In this document: positions 49,427-58,626 of the stretch, piece by piece | How the letters are laid out: every line of letters begins with the position of its first letter | Position numbering within the stretch: position 1 is the first letter of the stretch | The notes under the pieces: generated by a model | Database searches by the model: none | What the model was told of the DNA's origin: nothing | The model's input: only the letters and a program-made list of their open reading frames with translations | Position numbers and translations under genes: made by a program | From: Candidatus Promineifilum breve | GTDB taxonomy: Bacteria > Chloroflexota > Anaerolineae > Promineifilales > Promineifilaceae | Assembly (NCBI RefSeq): GCF_900066015.1 | Contig: NZ_LN890656.1 | Coordinates: 186,001 to 250,000, forward strand | Length of the DNA stretch: 64,000 nucleotides | Reading direction: 5' to 3'

Positions 49427-50947
49427 ATGGAAAGCATCAACAACGCCGCCGCTGCCTTTGACCCGCGCTTCCTGGGCGTCACCACTGTGGCCGGCCGCCG
49501 CCCGGTCAACGAGGACGCCTGGGGCGCGCCGCCGCCGGGCGCGGCCGACGCCGTGGCCTGCTTCGTCGTGGCCGATGGGGTGGGGGGGCAGGAGCGGGGC
49601 GACGTGGCGTCGCGGACGGCGGCGGCGGCGGTCATCCGTGCCTTCTATGAGCGCCGCGCCGCCGGCGATGACCCGGCCGCGGCGCTGCTGGCCGCCGTGA
49701 GCGCGGCCAACGCCGAGGTCTACCGGCTGGCCCAGAGCCTGGGGGTGGAGCGGATGGGCTGCACCCTGGCGGCGGCGGCCGTGGGCGGCGGGCGGCTCGA
49801 CGTGGTGCACGTGGGCGACGCGCGGGCCTGGCTGTGGCAGGGCGGGCGGCTCTATGCCCTGACCCGCGACCACACCTGGGTGCAGGAACAGGTCGACCGG
49901 GGCACGATTACCCCGGCCGACGCCGCCCAGCACGAATTGCGCCACATCGTGACCCGCGTGCTGGGCAACGAGGCGACCATCGAGGCCACGCTGGCCCGCC
50001 CGGCGGCCTTTGGGCCGGGGGACAGGCTGCTGCTGTCGTCCGATGGTCTACACGACGTGGTGGACGAGACGCGGCTGGCCCAACTGCTGGGCCTGGGCGC
50101 GCCGGGCGTGGCGGCCCAGACACTGGTCGAGGCGGCGCTGGCCGGCGGGTCGGAGGACAACGTGACGGCGCTGGTGGTGGAGGGGCGACCGGCAGGGGCC
50201 GCCCGCCCGCATGAGGCCACGCCGGTCGCCCAACCGCGTGAGGTCGCGCCGGCCGCCCGCCAGGCGACCGAAGTCTTGCCGCCCGACAATAAACGGATCG
50301 CCGCCGTCCCGCCGGCCACCCAATCGCCATCCGAAGTAGCCACCGTGCAGGGCAAACGCCCGCCCCCCGGCTACATTCCCCCACAGGGGCGCGCCCCGGC
50401 CGCGGCCCCGCCCGCCCAGCGGACGGCGCTGTTGCCGGTGTTGGGCGCGGCGGTATTGGCGGTGTTTGTGCTCATTGGGGCGTTTACAATCCTGTTGCCT
50501 ATTCTGCGCAGCCTGAGCGGGTCGGACGCCACGCCCACGGCCGCCGTTCCGGGCGGGGCGGCGACGAGCACGCCCGACCCGGCCGCCACGAGTCCGGCGG
50601 CGGCGGCCACGTCTACCGGCGCGCCGACCGGCGTGCCTGACGGCTATCCCCCCCCGACGGCGACGGCCGCGGCGGAGGCGACGGTCGCGGTGGGCGGCGT
50701 GATGTGCATTGTGCCGGCCAATGGGACTTTTCGTTATTCGAACGAAAAGGCCGCGATGACGGCAACGTGCCTTTGGGCGGATGATCTGCTGCAAGGGCCG
50801 GTGACCATCCTGGCCGGCCGGCAGATGATTACCACCCAACCCGATTGTGGCGACTACGAATTTCAGCAGGTGCAATCGGTGGCGTCCCCGCACATTGTCG
50901 GCTGGGTGTTGGCAGCAAACCTTGTTGCCTGCCCGGAGGAGCGATAG
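49427..50947 (+). CDS. PP2C phosphatase with membrane helix and CIVPANGTF extracellular domain
   Basis: The 506-residue protein contains a PP2C domain (NEDAWGAPPP, FVVADGVGGQERGDVAS, HVGDARAWLW, LSSDGLHDVVDETRL, GGSEDNVTALVV). A cytosolic linker bears ATEVLPPDNK (Thr codon 50267-50269). Then come a membrane helix (VLGAAVLAVFVLIGAFTILL), a low-complexity stalk and a last domain of about 80 residues beginning [17 protein letters not shown]. That domain is almost identical to the tail of the kinase at 58623-60359. A kinase and a phosphatase therefore carry the same outside module and may respond to one signal. It follows the kinase gene by 15 bp. Confidence 0.92.
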   Translation: MESINNAAAAFDPRFLGVTTVAGRRPVNEDAWGAPPPGAADAVACFVVADGVGGQERGDVASRTAAAAVIRAFYERRAAGDDPAAALLAAVSAANAEVYRLAQSLGVERMGCTLAAAAVGGGRLDVVHVGDARAWLWQGGRLYALTRDHTWVQEQVDRGTITPADAAQHELRHIVTRVLGNEATIEATLARPAAFGPGDRLLLSSDGLHDVVDETRLAQLLGLGAPGVAAQTLVEAALAGGSEDNVTALVVEGRPAGAARPHEATPVAQPREVAPAARQATEVLPPDNKRIAAVPPATQSPSEVATVQGKRPPPGYIPPQGRAPAAAPPAQRTALLPVLGAAVLAVFVLIGAFTILLPILRSLSGSDATPTAAVPGGAATSTPDPAATSPAAAATSTGAPTGVPDGYPPPTATAAAEATVAVGGVMCIVPANGTFRYSNEKAAMTATCLWADDLLQGPVTILAGRQMITTQPDCGDYEFQQVQSVASPHIVGWVLAANLVACPEER

Positions 50948-50965
50948 GGGTCATGGGAGGTTGGA

Positions 50966-51093
50966 CTGTTCACTGTTCACTGTTCACTGTTCACTGTTCA
51001 CTGTTCACTGAAGAACGATTGCGATTGCGATTGCGATAGCGATAGCGAGCCACTGACTACTGTTCACTGCCCACTATCCACTGCCCACTGACC
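50966..51093. repeat. CTGTTCA heptamer and GATTGC/GATAGC hexamer repeat
   Basis: ACTGTTCACTGTTCACTG units, CGATTGCGATTGCGATAGCG units and a final CACTGCCCACTATCC part follow each other. The same composite follows the paralogous domain at 60367-60475. Confidence 0.88.
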
Positions 51094-51107
51094 AAGGAGC
51101 GATTACG

Positions 51108-52739
51108 ATGACCATGGCGATCAGTCATAAAGGCAAGACCGACACCGGCAAGGTGCGCCAACACAACGAAGACGCCTTCTACCCCGACCCCAGGGACGGC
51201 ACGCACGATCCGTCGGGCGTGGCCGCCGCCGGGCAGCTGTTCATCGTGGCCGATGGCGTGGGCGGCAACCGGGGCGGGGCGCGGGCGTCCCATCTGGCCG
51301 TGACGAGGCTGCCGGCCTTTTTCTATGGCGCGACCAATGGCGACCCGGTGCGCGGGCTGAAAGTGGCCTTCAACAGCGTGGCCCACGAGATCGTGAGCGA
51401 GGCCGCGGCCAACCCCGACCGGGCCAACATGAGTTGCACCGTGGTGGCGGCCGTGATCAAGGACGGCGCGGCGACCATCGCCCATCTGGGGGACGCGCGG
51501 GCCTATCTGCTGCGCGGCGGGCTGCTGCAACCGCTGACGACCGACCACACCTGGGTGCAGATGCAGGTGGAGAAGGGCACGCTGAGCGCGGCCGAGGCCG
51601 AAAATCACCCCGACCGCAACGTGATCACCAAGTCGATGGGCAACCCCAGCTTCCCCGAGCCGACGGTGCGGCAGATCGCCCTGCAGGCGGGCGACCGGCT
51701 GCTGCTGTGCAGCGACGGGCTATGCGGGCTGGCGACGGACGCCGAGATGGCCGCCGTGCTCAATCGCGCGGCCAACCCGGCGGCGGCCGTGGAGCCGTTG
51801 ATCGAGCTGGCGAACCGCAAGGGCGGCTCGGACAACATCACCGCCGTGGTCATCCAGGCCGGGCCGGGCGGGGCGGTGGCCGCGCCGCCGCGCCGGAGCA
51901 ACGCCGGGCTGATCGTGGGCGCGCTGGTCGGGCTGGTGTTGCTGCTGGCCGCGTTCGTCGTGCTGCGGCCCCAGGGCAGCGGGGTGGGCAACGGGCCGCC
52001 GGCGGCCGAGGCGACGGGGACGGGCGGGCCGGGGACGGTCGTGGCGGTCGTGGCCGGGCCGACGCTCGAACCGGGGGCGCCGACATCGACGTTGGCGGCG
52101 GGGGTGGTGGCGACGGAGATGGTGACGGTGACGGAGACGGTGGCGGTGGCGGTGGTGGCGACGTTGCCGGCTACGGCGGCCGCACCGACAGTAGCTGTTG
52201 TTGCAACCCCTATTAAGCCGGTGCTAATCCGACCGGGGGCGTCGTGCCAGCCGGGAAACGTCGGGCAGAACTATACCGTGCCCGCCGAGGGGGTTCGATT
52301 TGTCTGGACTGATAACGGCAATCCCCCGCCGGCCGGCGCATGGATCGTTCGCTATGGCACAAGCAGCGGTCTCAAAATGGTGGAAACGCCGCCGCAACAG
52401 GATGGCAATACCTGGTCGGTCCTTGTGAACGGCAGCGAATTTGCCGCAGCGGGTGATTACATGTGGCAGGTATCTTACACGGCGAACGGGCAACCGGTTG
52501 CCTCTGATCGCTGGTGCTTTCGGATAGAGGCGGCCGCGCCAACGGACACGCCGGAACCGCCACAGACGCGACCGTCGGATACGCCAGAACCGCCGACTCC
52601 AACGAATACGCCCATGCCCCCGACACCGACGAATACACCGCTGCCACCGACACCAACCAGCACGCCGGTCGCCCGGCCTACAGACCCGACTGCGACTGCA
52701 ACCGCGCCTGCGGTGCCGACAGCTTCGCCCACGCCATGA
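51108..52739 (+). CDS. PP2C phosphatase with membrane helix, sensor domain and Pro/Thr-rich tail
   Basis: The 543-residue protein has a PP2C domain (KVRQHNEDAFYPD, FIVADGVGGNRGGARAS, HLGDARAYLLRGG, LCSDGLCGLATDAEM, GGSDNITAVVI), a membrane helix (AGLIVGALVGLVLLLAAFVVL, about 265-285), a spacer, a Cys-containing beta-sandwich-like domain (GASCQPGNVGQNYT ... GDYMWQVSYTANG) and a TPEPPTPTNTP-type tail of about 60 residues that could span or bind the cell wall. The outside domain resembles those of the kinases at 54164 and 56098. The ATG at 51108 is preceded by AGGAGCG. Confidence 0.9.
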   Translation: MTMAISHKGKTDTGKVRQHNEDAFYPDPRDGTHDPSGVAAAGQLFIVADGVGGNRGGARASHLAVTRLPAFFYGATNGDPVRGLKVAFNSVAHEIVSEAAANPDRANMSCTVVAAVIKDGAATIAHLGDARAYLLRGGLLQPLTTDHTWVQMQVEKGTLSAAEAENHPDRNVITKSMGNPSFPEPTVRQIALQAGDRLLLCSDGLCGLATDAEMAAVLNRAANPAAAVEPLIELANRKGGSDNITAVVIQAGPGGAVAAPPRRSNAGLIVGALVGLVLLLAAFVVLRPQGSGVGNGPPAAEATGTGGPGTVVAVVAGPTLEPGAPTSTLAAGVVATEMVTVTETVAVAVVATLPATAAAPTVAVVATPIKPVLIRPGASCQPGNVGQNYTVPAEGVRFVWTDNGNPPPAGAWIVRYGTSSGLKMVETPPQQDGNTWSVLVNGSEFAAAGDYMWQVSYTANGQPVASDRWCFRIEAAAPTDTPEPPQTRPSDTPEPPTPTNTPMPPTPTNTPLPPTPTSTPVARPTDPTATATAPAVPTASPTP

Positions 52740-52808
52740 CCTATTAATATCAATCAGAAGCCCGGCCGAGGAGATGGCATATAGAAGCCAGAGGATGAAT
52801 TCAAGCTT

Positions 52809-54167
52809 ATGAACCCGAAGAGATATCTACTCATTCCGGTCCTGATGGCGTTGTTATGGCTTTTGGCCGTATGGACGCCGGGCTTACGCCACTCCTCCGC
52901 GGCCGAGCAAGCGGTTGTGGGTCAAGGCTCGCAACTCCTCACGCCCGGCGCTCCTAATCCAATCGAGTCGCCCACCACGCCGACGGCCACCCCGACCACG
53001 ACGGCAACCACCACGGGGACAGTCACCGCAACCCCGACGGCAACCACTACGGGGACAGCCACCGCTACGCCAACGGCTACCACTACGGGGACGGTCACCG
53101 CAACGCCAACGGCAACCGCCACGGGGACTACCACCACGACCCCGACGGCAACGTCGACCGGAACAATCGTGGCGCCGCCAACTCCACCGGATCTTTACAT
53201 TCCTGTTGTCCGTGCGGAAGGGTTGTGGAGACGGATGGATGATGGCGCCGTCCAGGCCGGCGCGTTGAGTCTGGCCGTCTGTCCGACTGATGGTAAACAC
53301 GACATTCGCTATCTCGGCGCGGCCGGCGGCCTGTTCAAATGGTTACCAGGTGACAAGAAATGGGAACAGGTGATGCAGACCGCAGACCCGACACCAATAC
53401 CGATACCGGGCGCGGTGTGGGATGTCTGGCTGGAAGGCCAGGATTGTAACAAGGTCTATGCCGCCGCGCTGGAAAACGGCCTCTGGAGCGTGACCGTGAC
53501 TTCGAATAAGAATGAAGTTGAGCGGCTCGATGAAGAAGAGGATGAAATTCCGCCGGTGGGCAGCGTCGTCATTCGCAACAATCTCCTCTTTGCCGGAACC
53601 GATGGCGGGGTTCGTCTTTATGACCTCAATGACGATGAATGGCGGCCGGCAACCACCGTCACGGAACTAATCACCCGGCAAAGCATGGCCGGCGATCGCG
53701 TCTACGTCGCTGCCTGGACATTCGGCGTTAAGTACCACGACGCGTGCGGTCAAAACCAGTGTAACAACTGGCAGGAACTGCCCGCGCCGACGAATCTGGC
53801 TTACGTCCGCGACGTGCTGGGCAGCGCGGAGGGCGACCCGAATGATCCGGCTTTCTGGGCCGTGGCCGCCACCTCGGCCGGCGTCACCTATTGGAACGGA
53901 ACCACATGGACTCAACCGGACGAGGACGATGGGCCGCAACCCAATGGCGATACCTACGCGTTGGCTCAAACGACAGACGGAGCAACTATCTTCGCCGCGG
54001 TCGAGGGCAGCGGCATCTGGACTTCGGCCGATAAAGGGCAAACCTGGACCCGGCTGGGCGAATTCAACTATCTGACCCGCGACCTGACCGTCGCCGGCAA
54101 TGTGCTTTATGCCGTTACGCCCAATGATGGCGTCTGGCAATGGCTTTTACAGGAAGCGACCCCATGA
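52809..54167 (+). CDS. Secreted Asp-box / propeller-like protein with Thr-rich N-terminal repeats
   Basis: The 452-residue protein has a signal anchor (YLLIPVLMALLWLLAVW), then about eight T-A-T-P-T-A-T-T-T-G-T units (residues 58-120), followed by beta-rich repeats ending with an Asp-box: IWTSADKGQTWTRLGEF and YAVTPNDGVWQWLLQ. The repeats fit a sialidase-like or YCF48-like propeller. It carries no kinase, phosphatase or FHA domain. Its stop overlaps the next kinase ATG as ATGA at 54164-54167, so the two are coupled; it may be the outside partner of that kinase. Confidence 0.78.
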   Translation: MNPKRYLLIPVLMALLWLLAVWTPGLRHSSAAEQAVVGQGSQLLTPGAPNPIESPTTPTATPTTTATTTGTVTATPTATTTGTATATPTATTTGTVTATPTATATGTTTTTPTATSTGTIVAPPTPPDLYIPVVRAEGLWRRMDDGAVQAGALSLAVCPTDGKHDIRYLGAAGGLFKWLPGDKKWEQVMQTADPTPIPIPGAVWDVWLEGQDCNKVYAAALENGLWSVTVTSNKNEVERLDEEEDEIPPVGSVVIRNNLLFAGTDGGVRLYDLNDDEWRPATTVTELITRQSMAGDRVYVAAWTFGVKYHDACGQNQCNNWQELPAPTNLAYVRDVLGSAEGDPNDPAFWAVAATSAGVTYWNGTTWTQPDEDDGPQPNGDTYALAQTTDGATIFAAVEGSGIWTSADKGQTWTRLGEFNYLTRDLTVAGNVLYAVTPNDGVWQWLLQEATP

Positions 54168-56086
54168 CCAACCAACAACTAGGCCCCTACACCATCCAAT
54201 CCCTTCTCGGCCAGGGCGGCATGGCCGACGTCTATCTGGGCTGGGACGCGGCCAACCGCTGGCCGGTGGCCCTCAAGGTGCTGCGCGCCGCGCCGGGCAA
54301 GGAGACCAAGCTGCTGCGCCGCTCGGAGCGCGAGGCGGCCCTGCTGCTGAAGCTGCGCCACCCCCACATCGTCCAGATCTACGGCGCGAACCGGGCCGAC
54401 GACGGCCGCTACTACATCGCCATGGAGTACGTGGCCGGCGGCGACCTCGATGACCTGATGCGCCGCAAGCCGGGGGCCAAGCTGGCGGTCAACGAGGCCG
54501 TCTACCTGATGCGCCGCGTGGCCGGGGCCATGGCCTATGCCCACGAGCAGGGCATCGTCCACCGCGACCTGAAGCCGAGCAACGTGCTGCTGCGGGCCGA
54601 CACGGGCGAGCCGGTGGTCACCGATCTGGGCATCGCCGCCTTCGCCGGGGCCAACCCGCTGACGGGCACGATGGAGTCATTGGGCACGCCGCAATACATG
54701 GCCCCCGAGCAGGTATCGAGCAACGCCCCGGCCGACGGCCGGGCCGACATCTACGCCATCGGCGTGATGCTCCACGAGCTGCTGACCGCCCGCCTGCCGT
54801 TTGAGGGGGACAACAACTGGAGCATCCTCTTCCGCAAGCAGCAGGAGGACGCGCCGTCGGTGCTGGCGGCGCGGCCCAATCTCGATCCGCGGCTGGCGGC
54901 CGTGGTCGATACCTGTCTGCGGCGCGACCCGGCCGACCGCTACCAGACGGCCGGGGCGCTGGCCGCGGCCCTCGACGCCCTGCTGCCGGCCGACGCCCAC
55001 CCGCCCATGCCGGTCGTGGTGAAGTCCAAGAAGGGCGTGGCGGCGACGCCGTCCAACCCGTCGGTTGTGCCGGGGGTTGTGGCCTTGCCTGTCGTCGCGG
55101 AGCCGGCCGGAGGCCGGCGATCCGTGTTGCCGTGGGTTGGGGGGGCGGCGCTGTTGTTGCTGTTGCTGCTGGCCGGTTTCTGGCTGTTCGGCGGCGGCGG
55201 CGGCGGCGGGGGGGAGCCGACGGCCGCGCCGGCCATCGCCGCGGCGACCGACAAGCCGGCGGCCATTAATTCGGCCACCATTAATGAAGATGAATCCGGC
55301 GCGCCTACCTCAACGGCGGCGGCCGTCGCCGGGCAGGCGAACGACAACACGGCGGCCAACGACGCCGCGGGTCGGGCGACGGCCACCCGCCCGGCCACCC
55401 GCCGCGCGGCCACGCCCACCCGGCGGGCCACGCGCGGCGCGGCCACGGCCACCCCGGCCAGACGGGCCGCCGTCACCGCCGCCCCGGCCACGACCGCGCC
55501 GGTGCTGCTGGAGCCGCCGCCGGCCACCTGCCCACCGGGGGCAACGTCGCCGCAATACACCGGCGGCGCCACGATCACCTTCCGTTGGCGCTGGCCCCAA
55601 TTGCCGGCCGCCGGCCACGGGCTGGAAGTGCAGGCCGGGCCGGTGGGCAGCCTCAGGAGCCTGGGCCGCGTCGATCCGGCCGTCCATCGCCAGGCCAACG
55701 GCGAATGGGCCTTCCCCGTGGCCGCGGCCACCATCGCCCAGGGGGGCGGGAGCGACTTCTCCTGGCGCGTCGTCTACCGCGCCACCGCCGGCGCGGAAGT
55801 GGCCGTCTCGCCCGTGGCCTGCTTCCGCATCAGCGGCGGCGAGGCCGGCGGCGCGCAGCCGACCGACACCCCCCGCCCGGCCGATACGGCCCGACCGACT
55901 GATCCCCCGCGGGCGACCAACACGCCCTGGCCCACAGCCACGATCGAGCCGACGAGCCCGCCGCTGCCGACGGCCACGATTTCGCCGACGCCCTACGTCG
56001 AACCGCCGACCGTGACGCCGAATCCGTCCCCACCTTACTATCCGCCGCCGCAGGCGACCGACACGCCCAATCCGCCCTATCCATAG
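54164..56086 (+). CDS. Membrane Ser/Thr kinase (DLG variant) with outside sensor domain
   Basis: The start is ATG 54164 ([12 protein letters not shown]), overlapping the previous stop; 640 residues. Kinase domain about 8-270: [31 protein letters not shown], then VTDLGIAAF, where Leu replaces the Phe of DFG, and [10 protein letters not shown]. The metal-binding Asp is kept. Then come a Pro/Val linker, a membrane helix ([14 protein letters not shown]), a poly-Gly spacer, an Arg/Thr-rich stretch and a Cys-framed domain ([20 protein letters not shown] to VACFRISGG). A Pro/Thr-rich tail ends PNPPYP. It is the first of four close paralogs. Confidence 0.92.
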   Translation: MTNQQLGPYTIQSLLGQGGMADVYLGWDAANRWPVALKVLRAAPGKETKLLRRSEREAALLLKLRHPHIVQIYGANRADDGRYYIAMEYVAGGDLDDLMRRKPGAKLAVNEAVYLMRRVAGAMAYAHEQGIVHRDLKPSNVLLRADTGEPVVTDLGIAAFAGANPLTGTMESLGTPQYMAPEQVSSNAPADGRADIYAIGVMLHELLTARLPFEGDNNWSILFRKQQEDAPSVLAARPNLDPRLAAVVDTCLRRDPADRYQTAGALAAALDALLPADAHPPMPVVVKSKKGVAATPSNPSVVPGVVALPVVAEPAGGRRSVLPWVGGAALLLLLLLAGFWLFGGGGGGGGEPTAAPAIAAATDKPAAINSATINEDESGAPTSTAAAVAGQANDNTAANDAAGRATATRPATRRAATPTRRATRGAATATPARRAAVTAAPATTAPVLLEPPPATCPPGATSPQYTGGATITFRWRWPQLPAAGHGLEVQAGPVGSLRSLGRVDPAVHRQANGEWAFPVAAATIAQGGGSDFSWRVVYRATAGAEVAVSPVACFRISGGEAGGAQPTDTPRPADTARPTDPPRATNTPWPTATIEPTSPPLPTATISPTPYVEPPTVTPNPSPPYYPPPQATDTPNPPYP

Positions 56087-56097
56087 GGGATATGACG

Positions 56098-58626
56098 ATG
56101 AACCAGAGTCTGCAAATCGGCCCCTATACCATCCAGTCCAACCTCGGCCACGGCGGCATGGCCGACGTCTACCTGGCCTGGGACAATGCCAACCGCTGGC
56201 CGGTGGCGCTGAAGGTGCTGCGGGCCACGCCCGGCAAGGAAGCCAAACAGCGCAAGCGGTTCCAGCGCGAGGCCGAGGTCCTGACGCGCCTGCGCCACCC
56301 CTACATCGTCCAATTTTTGGCCGCCGGCCAGACGAGCGACGGCCGCACCTACATCGCCATGGAGTACGTGGCCGGCGGCGATCTGGTCGACCTGATGCGC
56401 CGCAAGCCGGGGGCGAAGCTGCCCGCGATCCAGGCCGCCTACCTGATGCGCCGCGTGGCCGGGGCCATGGCCTACGCCCACGAGCAGGGCGTCGTCCACC
56501 GCGACCTGAAGCCCAGCAACATCCTGCTGCGGACCGATACGGGCGAGCCGGTGGTGGCCGATCTGGGCGTGGCGGCGTTGGGTGGGGCCGGTTCGTTGAC
56601 GGGAACCATGGAGTCGCTGGGCACGCCGCACTATATGGCTCCCGAACAGGCCGGCGGCGGCGCGACGGTCGATGGGCGGGCCGACATCTACGCCATGGGG
56701 GTCATGCTGTTCGAGCTACTCACCGGCCGGCTGCCGTTCGAGGGGGACGGCGGCTGGGCCATCCTGTTCCGCAAGCGCGAGGAAGACGCCCCGGCCATCC
56801 TCGCCGTTCGTCCCGACCTGGACGCGCGGCTGGCGGCGGTCGTCGATGGCTGTCTGCGGCGCGACCCGGCGGCCCGCCCCCAGACGGCCGGCGAACTGGC
56901 GGCGGCGCTCGATGCCCTGCTGCCGGTCGACGCCCGCCCGCCCGCGCCGCTGAAACGCAAAGGCGCGGCGGCCCAGGGCGCGGCGGCCCCAACGCCATCC
57001 AACCCGCCGCTGCCGCCGCCCGGCAAGCGCACGGCCCCGGCAACGCCCGATGACCGGCCGCCGCCGGTCGAGACGAGGCAATCGCCCCGGCCGTGGCTGG
57101 GCGGCGCGGCCGTGGTGCTGCTGCTGGCGCTGGCGAGCTTCTTCCTCTTTGGCCGGGGCGGCGGCGGCGGGGGCGGGAGCGAACCGACGGCCGCGCCGGC
57201 AATTATCGGCGACACGACCGGCACACCGGCGGTGAGCAATGGCCGCGCCGGCAGCGGGCCGACCTCGACGGCCGCGGCCATCGCCGAGCAGATCGACGAC
57301 GCGCCGGCCACCGACGCGCCGGCGGCCACCAACGAAACGGGCCAGACCGCCACCCGCCGCGCGGCCACGCCCGCGCCGGGAGCTACGGCCACGGCCGGCA
57401 GCCGGACGACCACGACCGGCAGCCGGCCGACCACCACGCGGGCCACGGCCACCCCGATTCGCGCGGTGAATTTGTTGCAACCGCCGCCACAATCGTGCCC
57501 GCCTTCGGCCACGTCGCCGCAATTCACCGGCAACGACACGATCACCTTCCGCTGGCAGTGGGACGAAGTACCGGCCGGCGACGCCTACCTGGAACTCAGG
57601 CTTGGGCCGCAGGACAGGGCCTATAGTGCCGTCCGCATCGATCCCCAGGCGCATCGCCGGGCCAACGGCGAATGGGCCTATTCCCTGCCCGTGGGCGGTT
57701 TCCAGCAGTCCGGCGCTACCAATTATCAATGGCGCGTCGTCTATGTGACGGCCGCGGGCGAAGAGTTGGGCGGCTCGCCGGCGGCCTGTTTCCGCGTGAC
57801 CGGAGGCGCCGGCAGCGCCGCGCAACTCACCAGCTTGCCGACCGTGACCCGAACGGCAACCGGCACGGTCACCGCCACGCCTTCGGGCACGCCAACGCCA
57901 TCACGCACGCCCACAGCGACGTCGACCGGCTCGATCACGCCGACGCCCACGCCCACGCCGTCACGCACGCCCACCGCGACGTCGACCGGCTCGGTCACCC
58001 CGACGCGCACGCCCACGGCCACGCCCACCGGTTCGACCACGGCGACGCTGACGCCCACAGCCACGCCCACCGAAACCGGCACACCCACCGCCACGCCGAC
58101 GTTGACGGATACCCCGACGCACACGCCAACGCCGACCGACACGGCCACGCCGGTTGACACCGACGCCGATGACGACGGCGTGCCCGATTGGGATGACGAG
58201 TGCCCCAACGAACCGGCCGGCGAAAACCCTGACCCCAAGCGTCCCGGCTGCCCATTGCCGCCCGACCCCGACTCCGATGGCGATGGCGTACCCGATTCGT
58301 ATGATAAGTGCCCCAACGAACCGGCCGGCCCCAACCCCAACCCCGACCGACCCGGCTGCCCACTGCCATCCGGCCCCGACACCGACGGCGATGGCGTGCC
58401 CGATTCGCAAGACGTGTGCCCCGACCAACCGGCCGGCCCCAACCCCGACCCGGCCCGGCCCGGCTGCCCAATGGAGACCGCCCCCGACGCCGTGGCTGAC
58501 GGCGTATCCGATTTGCCTGACCGCTCCCGGACGAGCCGGCCGGCAGCGACCCGGCCCGGCCCGGCTGCCCGTGGCCGCCGACCGGACGCCGGGCACGACG
58601 ATGAGGCCGGCAGGGGATCACCATGA
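56098..58626 (+). CDS. Membrane Ser/Thr kinase (DLG variant) with TSP3-like calcium repeats; 3' frameshift suspected
   Basis: The ATG at 56098 (behind GGGGA) gives 842 residues; an ATG two codons earlier is possible. Kinase about 8-270: [39 protein letters not shown] (DLG) and [10 protein letters not shown]. Membrane helix [15 protein letters not shown], then a Cys-framed sensor domain ([20 protein letters not shown] to ACFRVTGG) as in the preceding kinase. Next come T-P-T-A-T repeats and thrombospondin type 3-like units ([20 protein letters not shown]; three clear copies). The fourth copy breaks at 58525: dropping to the next frame restores [16 protein letters not shown] and would end at 58604. 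As it stands the frame runs into the next start (ATGA). Confidence 0.9.
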   Translation: MNQSLQIGPYTIQSNLGHGGMADVYLAWDNANRWPVALKVLRATPGKEAKQRKRFQREAEVLTRLRHPYIVQFLAAGQTSDGRTYIAMEYVAGGDLVDLMRRKPGAKLPAIQAAYLMRRVAGAMAYAHEQGVVHRDLKPSNILLRTDTGEPVVADLGVAALGGAGSLTGTMESLGTPHYMAPEQAGGGATVDGRADIYAMGVMLFELLTGRLPFEGDGGWAILFRKREEDAPAILAVRPDLDARLAAVVDGCLRRDPAARPQTAGELAAALDALLPVDARPPAPLKRKGAAAQGAAAPTPSNPPLPPPGKRTAPATPDDRPPPVETRQSPRPWLGGAAVVLLLALASFFLFGRGGGGGGGSEPTAAPAIIGDTTGTPAVSNGRAGSGPTSTAAAIAEQIDDAPATDAPAATNETGQTATRRAATPAPGATATAGSRTTTTGSRPTTTRATATPIRAVNLLQPPPQSCPPSATSPQFTGNDTITFRWQWDEVPAGDAYLELRLGPQDRAYSAVRIDPQAHRRANGEWAYSLPVGGFQQSGATNYQWRVVYVTAAGEELGGSPAACFRVTGGAGSAAQLTSLPTVTRTATGTVTATPSGTPTPSRTPTATSTGSITPTPTPTPSRTPTATSTGSVTPTRTPTATPTGSTTATLTPTATPTETGTPTATPTLTDTPTHTPTPTDTATPVDTDADDDGVPDWDDECPNEPAGENPDPKRPGCPLPPDPDSDGDGVPDSYDKCPNEPAGPNPNPDRPGCPLPSGPDTDGDGVPDSQDVCPDQPAGPNPDPARPGCPMETAPDAVADGVSDLPDRSRTSRPAATRPGPAARGRRPDAGHDDEAGRGSP

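Noticed and set aside
47876-49945. Long minus-strand open frame of 689 codons across the kinase and phosphatase genes
   Set aside because: It is antisense to clearly conserved kinase and PP2C motifs, is rich in His/Arg/Gln/Gly as expected for a shadow frame of GC-rich coding DNA, and has no recognisable domain.
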